Source: Spirodela intermedia (taxonomy: Eukaryota; Streptophyta; Magnoliopsida; Alismatales; Araceae). From it: a DNA stretch of 64,000 bases. Positions within the stretch are counted from its first letter, which is position 1. The number at the start of each line of letters is the position of its first letter. The DNA lies in contig LR746272.1 of NCBI GenBank assembly GCA_902729315.2, forward strand, positions 4,340,037 through 4,404,036, in the 5' to 3' direction. The position numbers and the translations under genes are program-made. The notes under the pieces are model-generated. The model saw only the letters and a program-made list of their open reading frames with translations. It searched no databases and had not been told where the DNA came from. Positions 1 to 8,759 of this stretch are shown in pieces.

Positions 1-1885
1 ATGGCATGGGATCTTATTCATGGTAACATCTAACACTTTTCCTATTTTTATTTATTTATTTACTATGACTCATTTTCCTGATCTTTTTCCTCGTTTCCCT
101 GAAAAATTTGTTTTTAAAACCACGGTCATACGCAATGAGCAATGGCCGTAAGGACATCCAGGTTTTTCGCACAAGAAGGTCATTGTTGTGCTTCAGAAAT
201 CTGTCGTGAGAAAATGACTCTTCATGCAGGAAATTATCATTGGATGGTTGTTGGAAATTAGTAAAGAGAATCTGGCCCCTTAGGTACCTCAATGTGAATG
301 AAACATTATGGTGGTTGCTCACAAAGACATTCTTTGATTACTGGTGCTATTTAAGTTAAAATTCGGTTAGATGAGTCCGAATGTGGGACTATGTGAGGTG
401 CCGTCTTAGGCAATTTATCCAACACTAGGAAAGTAGACGGTCAGCATGTCCGATGCTTCTACCATATAAAGCCTCTAGCATCCCTGCTATTTTTGGCTGT
501 GTTTTTCGGCTTTGGGCTGGTGCTTATCAAGAAGGTGGATATCAGGACTTCTTGTTAATAGATAGAATGGCACATGGAGGCTGATCTAGGAGGGGATGTA
601 AGATTTTGTGCCAAAAGCTCACAAAAAAATCACACAATGGTTCAAATGCGTAGGATTTTTTTAATTAGTCTCATGCCGTATAAATTCCATCCTCCGTGAA
701 AGAATGATCGGTTTTTCCCAATGATTTTTCACCCTTGTTTAATTTTCATTCTCGACTCAATTATGGAGCGTAGAGGATAATTTTGGGTCAGAATTTCTGA
801 TTAGTCAGTTTAAGGCCATACGCTTTTTTTTTTTTCTCCACTGGGAAAACATTTGATGTTTGACCTCAAAGTCTATTGATTTGAACGAAAGTTATTTGGC
901 ATGGTATGAAATAACTAGGCCCGATTTGCTGTTTGCTCTTTGGATAACACGAGAAAGAGGGAATACCTCAGCTAGAGACTGTCATGCGCTATGATCTGTG
1001 ACAGGTTTATACGAGACGAGAGCCTTCATGGCAGTTTCTGATCTACAAATCCACAGACATGCATATTCATAAACAGTGTTGCATGCCCTTTTTTCCATAA
1101 GTAGGATCCTCCACTATATCCCCAAGGTCATGACCCGTTTGCTTTAATTGATTTCATGCCCAGTCAACTTCTGACGGGCCTATATTTGGCACGCTATTTG
1201 ACAAGTTATATTGATCATTTTTTATTCTTTACACGTCTTCGTTTTTTATTTCACACTATTTGACGAGTTATTTTGATAATTTTCTACTGTGTTTTTTTTT
1301 TTTTAATGGAGTTATTTAGAGTTTTTCTCGTGTTCCTCCTTCCAATCTATTCTCTCCCAAGTTGGCCACGCCTCTCTCACCAGCCGTTCTCTTGAGAGAC
1401 TCACCCTGACACCATGCTTGCAGATGGCATGAAGCAGAGAGAAGCCGTTGGTTCCATTCCAGTGAATGTCTGTATGTAAAGGGGGTGGTCTCATGGATGT
1501 GAAGGGATCCTGGGCTTGTTCTTCCTACCACCTATTTTGCATCAGCCAACGTCAACAAATGATATTTGTGGGACTTGGTGGGATTTCTTCTCTGCTGGTT
1601 TTTTGCTATAAATATGCCTCCTTTTTCGTCGGCCGCAGACCTGGCCCTCAGGTTTCCTTCATCTATTTATCTTATTTTATTATTTTTAATTTTATTTATC
1701 TTCTCTTCTCAAACTTTTCACTCCCCCCCCTTGATGATGGTCTCCATTTTATTTATCTTCTTTCTTCTCCCTCTTTCATTCTTCTTTTCACCATGGCATT
1801 TTGCGCCCCTCTGAAGAGAGCTTCTTGGAAAGGGATTTGGATAGAAGAAGCTGAAGGATTAGGGGGAGAATAATAGATAGAAAAA

Positions 1886-2043
1886 ATGACCTCTTTTGGG
1901 TATATCTGATCTTTACTATAATAGGAGGATAAATCCCATCCAGTCTATGTTTTTTTTTCTTAATTAATTTATTTTAGCTAACCTCTTTTGGGTATGTCTG
2001 GTCTTTTACTATAACAGGCTGATAGATCCCATCCAGTCTATGC
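1886..2043. repeat. Short imperfect tandem duplication
   Basis: Two copies of about 64 bp (1886-1949 and 1979-2043) start about 93 bp apart. They share cctcttttgggtat and a common end catccagtctatg, with a few substitutions and one T-rich spacer. No coding function is apparent. Confidence 0.6.
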
Positions 2044-2461
2044 TTTATTTATTTATTTATTTTTCTGTGGATATCTATCTGGTTCCTTCTTCTCTAACAC
2101 TGGGCCAACCCTGAGATTAACATGCATCAGACTGAGTAATTTTCTGTTCTTGTTGATTTCCTTGATTCCTGGATGTTCGTCTTGTTCTTCGGCCTGGCTG
2201 CCGGTTGGAGATTTTCTCTTTGGCCTGCCCGATATATCATCCTTTTATTCTGTATTTATGTTTCAAAATCAGAGTGGTGCCTCTGTTATAGAGATAGAGA
2301 CTCCTTTTTTTATATATTTATTGTGGACAGAAATTCTCCTTTGGAAAAAAATAATTGAACAATTGGGCATTGTAAAGCTGTTCCTTGGTTCGTATCATCA
2401 CCTGGCGATTGATTACGGTTCCTCAAATCTCTAGGCACATCGACCTTGAACTTTTCTCCAC

Positions 2462-2494
<33 letters not shown>

Positions 2495-2530
2495 CGACCA
2501 TGTACATCTTTCTATCTATCTATTACGTCA

Positions 2531-2576
<46 letters not shown>
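2462..2576. repeat. (GA)n and (CT)n microsatellites
   Basis: A GA tract at 2462-2488 is followed about 45 bp later by a longer CT tract at 2532-2576. The two are complementary and could fold as a hairpin in RNA or single-stranded DNA. Confidence 0.95.
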
Positions 2577-2579
<3 letters not shown>

Positions 2580-3132
2580 TTTCTATGTATCTATTTTGCT
2601 GCAGTGATGGTGTGTTCATCGATTAGTGTCCTTGGTAGTGTGGGGAGGCCCAAAGCCAGTACTGATGGCCTGGGCCAATAGCTTCTATAAGATTTCAAAT
2701 TATATTATTAAAATGTCTTTTTAATAAACAATTAATTTTTAATTAATGTTATTGCTCAAAAAAACTGGAACGGAGTTACGTGATTTAGATTTATAAATTA
2801 TAAATTTTTATTCAGGCTGAAAATTACTAACAAAAGTGAATGCATTACTAACAAAAGAAGGGTAAAAAAATAAAAATATATCTTTTTTTTTTTGTGAAGA
2901 ACAGACCATTAAGAAATCTATAAAGCATTAGGGTTTCCTATCCTCCTCTTCTTCTTCTTCTTCTTCCATCGGATCGTAGCAGAAGATGAGGAAGAAAGGA
3001 AGGATGGAGGGAAGGAAGAGGTCTTACCGCCTTCCTGGTGGGTCAATTCTTCTTCGTCTCGGTCGTCTTCTCCTTCGTCTGCTCCTGTTCTTGTGGGGCG
3101 GTGACGGGACCCGTCTCCTTAGCCGGGGGGGA

Positions 3133-3279
3133 CTAAGGTCGGGCCAAGAACTCCTCGAGAGTCATCTCTCCCTGCCGCCGCCGCCGCCGATTGTCAACGC
3201 TGGGGATGGTCTCAGGCGGGGGTTGACCCTGGGCTATCTGGCCAGTTGCAGAGGAGAATCCCGTTCCTACATCCTCCAT
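3133..3279 (-). pseudogene. Fragment with a group A bZIP-like motif
   Basis: A 48-codon minus-strand frame opens with ATG at 3279 and stops with TAG at 3135-3133. Residues 36-47 read QGEMTLEEFLAR, which closely resembles the conserved GEMTLEEFL segment of plant group A bZIP factors (ABI5/AREB/ABF/DPBF). Just past the stop the same frame stays open for another 33 codons, including PAKETGPVTAPQEQEQTKEK. No basic region or leucine zipper is visible downstream on this strand. It lies 0.6 kb downstream of the repeat-rich ORF on the same strand, which carries another possible group A motif. I infer a broken or exon-shuffled bZIP relic; a chance match cannot be excluded. Confidence 0.35.
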
Positions 3280-3890
3280 TCAGCGGGCTCCGTCTGAGAG
3301 CCCCGCCGCAGACATTTACAGAGAGAAAATATGAGGTCAACCAAGAACAAGACTTTTGTTCTGGCTATATTTACTTTTTCTAGAAACAAACCCATTCCAA
3401 GAATGCTGGAGTTTCCCGTTCGCAGAACTAAGAACAGGAATGAAAGCCAAGAAGAGGAATTACTCGCGGGGTTGTCGAGTTCCCAAGAAGAAGTAGCCTC
3501 TTGGACCAACCAACCACCGTGGATAGAACCCTCTCCCTCCCTCCCTCTCTCTCTCTAAATGGAGGGAGGAAGCAGAGGACAATGGCTGGGAAAGGGGAGA
3601 AGCACCGGACATTATAGATCCTTCCCTTCTGCGTGGAGAGAGAGAGAGAGAGTTATAATGGCCAGGAAAGAAACAGAAACTGAATTTTTCGATCGATTCT
3701 CTCTCTGCTCTGCTCTGCTCTACTCTACTCTCTCCCTCTCTCTATGCTCTCTTTCTCTCTCTCTCTTTCCCAGGGTTAGATAGTCATCCACCTGTAATCA
3801 AAGGGGAGATTAGATCTGTTGTCTGAAAGCAGTAGTTGGAATCCGGATGGCCTTCCCAGAAACAGGGGAGAGATTTCCACATTGGAACGC

Positions 3891-4794
3891 CTAGCCCTTC
3901 CTCCCGGGCGCCACCCCAGCGGCCGCTTCGCGCCTCTGGGCGATCCGGAGCTGCCTCCTCCTCCTTTTCTCCTCAGCCGCGGCCGTCGGCGCTGGGGCTG
4001 GCGGCGCCGCCGCCCACGCTTCCATCTCTTGCTGCTCTCTCCTGGCCGCCGCCGCCATCGCCATAAATTGTCGTCCTTCTCGGGCGGCCGCCATCTTCGT
4101 CAGCCGGAGTGCTTTCCGGGCAGCCGCCATCTCCATCTGTTCTTGCACTTGCTCCGCCGCCATCTTCATCTGCTCCCTTTGGTCAACCTCCATCTCCCTC
4201 TTGATCTGCTCTCGTTGGGCAACCACCATATTCATCTCTTCTTGTTGGACAGCCACCATCTTCATCTGTTCTTGTTGGGCAGCCGCTATCTCCATCTGCT
4301 CTCGTTGGGCAGCCGCCATCTCCATCTGCTCTCGTTGGGCAGCCGCCATCTCCATCTGCTCTCGTTGGGCAGCCGCAATCTTCCTCTGTTCTTGTTGGGC
4401 AGCCATCATCTTCATCTGTTCTTGTTGAGGAGCCGCCATCCTCATTTGTTCTTGTGGGGGAGCCGGCATCTGCATCGGTTCTTGTTGGGCAGCCGCTGTC
4501 TTCATCTGTTCTTGTTGGCCAGCCGCCATCATCTGTTCTTGCTCTTGATCAGCAAAGGCCACCTTCTTCTGTTCTTGCTCGTGATCTAGTTGGAGATCCG
4601 CCACATCTGTCTTCATTTGTTCTTGCTGTAGATCAGCAGAGGCTACCTTCGTCTGTTCTTGCTCCTGGTCTAGTTGGAAATCTGACATATCCATCTTCAT
4701 CTGTTCTTGCCGTGCTTCTTCCTGAAAAATCTGCTCCCACTCCTCCTCGGGGTCTGGTTTCTTGAAATAATCTTCGATCAAGAGAATGCCAGGC

Positions 4795-4826
<32 letters not shown>

Positions 4827-4931
4827 ATGGTGATGAGGCTCATCTAAATTCATGGCTCCCAGGGACTTCACCACGCCGGAGAAATCATCCTCTGCATCAT
4901 CCGGGGTTTGATCCTCGGTCGGATACCCCAT
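3891..4931 (-). CDS. Repeat-rich Q/M/A coiled-coil protein ORF
   Basis: An uninterrupted 346-codon frame starts with ATG at 4931 and stops at 3891. Residues about 1-35 are acidic and include SLGAMNLDE, similar to the GSMNMDE motif near the N-terminus of group A bZIP factors. His6 and Gln8 runs follow, then an acidic segment (PDPEEEWEQIFQEEARQEQM). Most of the rest is a degenerate 10-residue repeat of the type AAAQREQMEM, encoded by a 30-bp minisatellite around 4260-4480. Alanine-rich and basic residues end the protein. The repeat predicts a long charged helix or coiled coil. A polypyrimidine-CAG acceptor lies 5 bp upstream of the ATG, suggesting an intron in the 5' UTR (donor candidate near 5492). 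I do not recognise the whole protein. Codon-scale repeats kept in frame favour real coding, but expression is unproven. Confidence 0.55.
4260..4480 (-). repeat. Coding minisatellite, 30-bp unit
   Basis: The unit agccgccatc-tccatctgct-ctcgttgggc (plus strand) is repeated with small changes. On the minus strand each unit encodes ten residues of the AAAQREQMEM type. The central three copies are nearly identical, which suggests recent slippage or unequal exchange. Confidence 0.9.
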
Positions 4932-4935
4932 TCTA

Positions 4936-6064
4936 GCTGGAACAGAGGGAGATGGAAAGCTCTAAATCCACAGGGAAGAAAATATAGTTTGCAGAGAACT
5001 CCAGATAAAAGTATAAAAGATCAATCGAGATCCAAACTCAGATGTTTTCTTCTTGAGCTCATCGAAATCTCAATGTCAGAAGATTATAGGATCAAGCATA
5101 TGATTCTATCCTGCACGCTGATTCAACCGCTTCCTAAGACAGGAATTCGACATCGGGAAACTTATTCCTACCAAAATCCATGAATTCTCCCGGAGATTTC
5201 ACCTTGATCGAGATTTCGAGATATAAATCAATCCGTGGAGCCAAAATTCAGAGCATCTTTTCCGGAAAACGAGAGGACAGTGGAAAGCCAACGGATCACG
5301 ATGCTGCAAACTCATGGATGATCGAGCAGTTGAAATCAGATCGAAGAGGAAGATGAAACGTAACGAGCCAAATGTGACTAGAAATGCACGTCCAAGAAGA
5401 TCTCAGGAGGAAGGGACGTTGAGGAAACCATAGAAAAAAAATAAAAATCGACGACGGCAGTCTCAATTTCTGGGAAATTTTGATCGGACCACCTGGGATC
5501 AAGCAGCGGAATCACAGGGAATCGCCGGACCTCTGTCTCCAAAATTTTGGCTCCCACACCATCAATTCATCATCCCAGACAGAAATGGAAATGCCGAGGT
5601 CTTCTCGTAGGTCACTGCTCCCGGAGCTTACAAGAGGAGAAGAGAGAGAGAGAGAGGGGAGAGAGAGAGAGATAGAGGGTGCGGAGTGGTTTCGCGCGCA
5701 CGGGGTTTGGATATTTGTGGCCCAACCCCAGTGAAAGTGGGCCCGACCCGCCTTTGTGCATGATATCGGAATCAAAATGGAAATTTGGGTATCGGTTGTG
5801 ATATCCGTATCGAATACCCGTTAAGGTATATCCGATACGTCATCTATAAGGAATGCCCCCTATCCCAAATAGTGGCCGAAATCTTTTATACGTGGCGCGA
5901 TATTGTTGGTCAACAGGGGGGGAGAGTCTTGAACCACAGAGTAGAGAGATAAATCAACTTCCCTCCTCCGTTCGATAACGTCCATTGGAGAATTAGGACC
6001 GTCCATTTAACCCCGTCTTCCTCCTCCCGTTTCTCTCTCCCGTTATCCTTGTCTTTCCCTCTTC

Positions 6065-6104
<40 letters not shown>
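4936..6104. promoter_or_regulatory. Divergent intergenic region upstream of ATPD
   Basis: The ORF at 4931 (minus) and ATPD (plus) diverge from this ~1.2 kb. On the minus strand, CAG|GTGG at about 5493-5491 is a possible 5' UTR intron donor paired with the acceptor at 4938-4937. A GA tract lies at 5637-5674. A T-rich/TATA-like stretch and an ACGTGGC (G-box/ABRE-like core) occur at 5884-5896. The segment 5770-5840 contains overlapping near-palindromic repeats of gggtatcg/cgaataccc. Promoter activity is inference. Confidence 0.4.
5637..5674. repeat. (GA)n microsatellite
   Basis: An interrupted GA tract in the divergent intergenic region between the Q/M/A ORF and ATPD. Confidence 0.95.

Positions 6105-6105
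<1 letters not shown>
6069..6105 (+). repeat. (GA)n tract abutting the ATPD start codon
   Basis: About 18 GA units run directly into the ATG at 6105, so the tract is the immediate 5' leader of ATPD. GA leader tracts are potential binding sites for BBR/BPC GAGA-binding factors (family knowledge) and can change length quickly. Confidence 0.9.
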
Positions 6106-6109
<4 letters not shown>

Positions 6110-6887
6110 GGCGGCGGCGGCGGCTCTGCAGCAGTCGACGGCGGCTCTGAAGGGAAGGAATCCGGCGGTGAGGGGGGCGGCGGCGCCGATCTCCACCGCC
6201 GTGAGGTCCCTCCCTCTCCGATCATCGTCGTCCATTGCTGCCATCCCCGGCGCCCTCCGCCTCTCCAGGACGGCGGTCGTCGACGCGGTCAGGCGGCGCC
6301 GCCGCAGTGGCGGGGCGACGATGATGGACACGGCGGCGGGAAGCTACGCGGCGGCGCTCACCGACGTCGCCAAGGCCAACGGAACTCTGGAAGCGACGAG
6401 CGCGGACATGGACAAGCTGTCGACGATCTTCTCCGACGAATCCGTCTACAAATACTTCGCCAATCCGACGGTGAGCGTGGAGAGTAAGCTGGAGCTCGTC
6501 GGCGACATCGCCAAGACGTCGTCGCTACAGCCGCACACGGCGAATTTCCTGAGTATCTTGGTGGAGATGAAGCGGACGGAGTTGGTGAAGGAGATCGCCA
6601 AGGAGTTCGAGAAGTGCTACAACCAGCTCACTGGGACGGAGGTGGCGGTGGTGACATCCGTGGTGCCGCTGGAATCGCAGCATCTCGCTCAGATCGCCAA
6701 GTCCATTCAGCGGCTGACGAAGGCGAAGAACGTGAGGGTCAAGACCACGCTGGATCCCTCCCTGGTGGCCGGATTCACCATCCGGTACGGTTCCTCCGGA
6801 TCCAAGTTCATCGACATGAGCGTGAAGAAGCAGCTCGCGGAGATCGCCAAGCAGCTCGACTTCTCCGACATCACCCTCGCCTCCTAG
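6105..6887 (+). CDS. ATPD: Chloroplast ATP synthase delta chain
   Basis: This single-exon gene encodes 260 residues. It specifies the nuclear-encoded delta subunit of the chloroplast CF1-CFo ATP synthase, which links F1 to the peripheral stalk on the stromal side of the thylakoid (equivalent to OSCP in mitochondria). Residues 1-70 are Ala/Ser/Arg-rich with few acidic residues, typical of a transit peptide. The mature part begins near SGGATMMDTAAGSYAAAL and contains the family segments VAKANGTLEATSADMDKL, FLSILVEMKR and the C-terminal GFTIRYGSSGSKFIDMSVKK. Length fits plant delta chains (about 235-260). The ATG at 6105 is chosen because it is the first Met in frame, directly after the GA tract. 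The gene is very GC-rich compared with its flanks. Confidence 0.95.
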
Positions 6888-8216
6888 AAGAGATCCGCAT
6901 GGAGGAGCAGATCGGGGCTGTCGTCTTCCTCCTCCCCCCTCCGACACCAAATCTCTGCTCCATCGCCTTCCCAACTATCAATGTGAGTAATATCTCTGTG
7001 CTTTGATTTTTGTATCCTTTTCACAATCTCCCGCTACATTCACATCCTTGTTCATCATCATCATCCTCCTCAGTAAATCTTCGATCGCTTCTCTGAATTT
7101 TGAACCCGCACACAAACTGTATGTGGAGATTCCAACGAGGTCTGGATCATCCCGCTCTCTGATTCCCCTGCTTCATGCCCAGAAATCAACATCCTTTCCT
7201 ACGATGATCAACACAATTAATTGATTAATTAATAACTTGAAGATCACAAGGAATAACTCGCCACTTTCCCCAATTATGCGAGCAGATTTTATCATTGTTG
7301 TACCGAATTCATCCCCCTAATATCTTTCTGTTCTTGATGCAAAGACCTGGGTGTCTATTGCCTTAAATACCCCTCGTGATGAATTGGTTCACGGATAATC
7401 TACCATAGAGAGAGGATTTCATCAGTCATTAGTAGGTGGGTAATTAGGGAATTTGGGTCTTCTTGAGCCCCATTTTCTACTGCCATGTGTGTTGCCTTGG
7501 CTTCCACGTGTCACTCCACATCATCAGTTTACGCCCAACATAGATTGTACTCATTAACCCCACAGACTCCACCAAGACAAAGCGCGATTAAGGGACTATG
7601 TGCCCCAATAGCAGGGCAAGATTAGCGAGGTTAACATGGTTTATGCTATATAACCCATGAGATTACTAGGAACGGGTGAGATTAAGGGAATTCTCTCTCT
7701 CTCTACCTCTCTCTCGCTATCCCTCTCTCTCTCTCTCTCGCTATCCCTCTCTCTCTCTCTCTCTCTATCTATCTCTCTCTCTGCCTCTCACGTGTGAAGA
7801 GGAGGTTTAGGATGGTGAGCAGGGAGACTATTTTCGAAGGCTCGGGCTGAGCTTTTCAAGGCCCAAAAGACTGGTCCAGCTCAGATGATGCAGGCGCCTG
7901 GCATTGAGGCTATTTCCGGGCTTCGCCATCGCGTTGAATATTGCAATCTTTTAGAGCCCTCAGAAGCCGTTTATTTGTTCTTCCACGGCTACGATGATCT
8001 AATAAATAGGAACGAAAATGTAAATTTTAATTATTTTTTTTGCATGGGAGAGTTTTCTCTCTCTGGTGCAGTCATTCCCTCTCCCCTCCGACACGTCCAA
8101 TTACACCCCAAAATTTCATACTACAACGGCAAAGTCCCCCCACCCCCTCACCTCCCCCACCGGCGAACAGCCCGGCGGCAGAGTGGCGGCGCCGCCGTCT
8201 CCGGCGAAGCTCTCAC
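6888..8216. other. ATPD 3' region and intergenic spacer
   Basis: About 300-350 bp after the ATPD stop is probably 3' UTR. The rest holds AT-rich spacer, a long imperfect CT microsatellite at 7691-7789, and the 3' flank of the minus-strand EPF-like gene. The open frames seen here (for example 7885-8238 plus) have no recognisable domains and are rejected. Confidence 0.5.
7691..7789. repeat. Compound (CT)n microsatellite
   Basis: CT runs are broken by ctatc, cgctatc and tacct interruptions over about 100 bp. The cgctatccctctct block is itself duplicated. Confidence 0.9.
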
Positions 8217-8683
8217 TCAGTTGGAGGGGACCTGGTAATATCTCCCTCTGCACATGCAGCGGTAGACGATGGGGCAGGACTCCGCCACCGAGCACTCGAA
8301 GCTCACCATCACCCGCCGGCACGGCGAGCACGGCCCGCAAGCGTGCGCGCAGTCCGGCAGGCTCGACCCCGTCGCCGACATCCCCGCCAGCGCTTCGTCC
8401 TCCTCCTTCCCCTGCACCCAAAAACCCAAAACCCTAATCCTCAATCTCCCTCTTCTTCAAAAACCAAAACCCCAAAACCAGTCACGATAATGGCGGTCGA
8501 AGAAGGGGGGCGGGGGGGCAGTACCTTGTGGACGGCGACGATGGTCGCCGGAGCCGCCGCGTTCCCACCTGCTCCTGCTCCTGCTCCTGCCCCTTCGCCG
8601 GGGGACGGCCGACGACAGTGCCCGCCGGCGAGGAGGCACAGCAGGGCGACGCCAACAAGAGGGACGAAGAAGCGACCCATCAA
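8217..8683 (-). CDS. EPF2/EPFL7-like secreted cysteine-rich peptide
   Basis: This is a two-exon minus-strand gene: exon 1 is 8683-8525 and exon 2 is 8411-8217, with a 113-bp GT-AG phase-0 intron; the product is 117 residues. Exon 1 gives a signal peptide (MMGRFFVPLVGVALLCLLAG) and a Gly/Ala-rich propeptide. Exon 2 gives the mature domain GSSLPDCAHACGPCSPC, then RVMVSFECSVAESCP, then VYRCMCRGRYYQVPSN. The eight cysteines and the C-terminal RGRYY-VPS signature mark the EPIDERMAL PATTERNING FACTOR family. The sequence looks closest to EPF2/EPFL7 types, which act in the apoplast on ERECTA-family receptors and TMM to restrain stomatal lineage entry (family knowledge). A TATAAAT on the minus strand at 8752-8746 lies 63 bp upstream of the ATG. 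EPF2 versus EPFL7 orthology needs a tree. Confidence 0.88.
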
Positions 8684-8745
8684 CTACGAACTTCGGCGAG
8701 AGAGAGGGTGGCGGCGGTGCTCCGTCTCAGGCGAGATGAATGTAA

Positions 8746-8752
8746 ATTTATA
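8746..8752 (-). promoter_or_regulatory. Candidate TATA box of the EPF-like gene
   Basis: TATAAAT on the minus strand lies 63 bp upstream of the ATG at 8683. This would place transcription start about 30 bp upstream of the start codon. Confidence 0.5.
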
Positions 8753-8759
8753 GATGGTG

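Larger units (their letters stand above)
1..2900. other. Gene-poor left flank, no supported gene
   Basis: I see no gene here that I can support. An 88-codon minus-strand open frame (positions 322-56) is unrecognised and lacks flanking exon signals. AT-rich stretches alternate with homopolymer T and CT tracts. A short segment is duplicated at about 1886-1949 and 1979-2043 (both copies contain the phrase cctcttttgggtat and end in catccagtctatg). The segment around 340-620 has a non-coding, LTR-like look, but I could not pair it with a second copy. Confidence 0.5.

Noticed and set aside
600-660. tRNA B-box-like ggttcaaatgcg
   Set aside because: The final conserved cytosines are missing and no acceptor stem or A-box could be folded around it.
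6525-6974. 149-codon minus-strand ORF antisense to ATPD
   Set aside because: Shadow of the GC-rich ATPD coding sequence; no independent similarity.
8040-8753. 237-codon plus-strand ORF
   Set aside because: Antisense shadow of the EPF-like gene, Pro/Ala/Arg-rich from high GC content.
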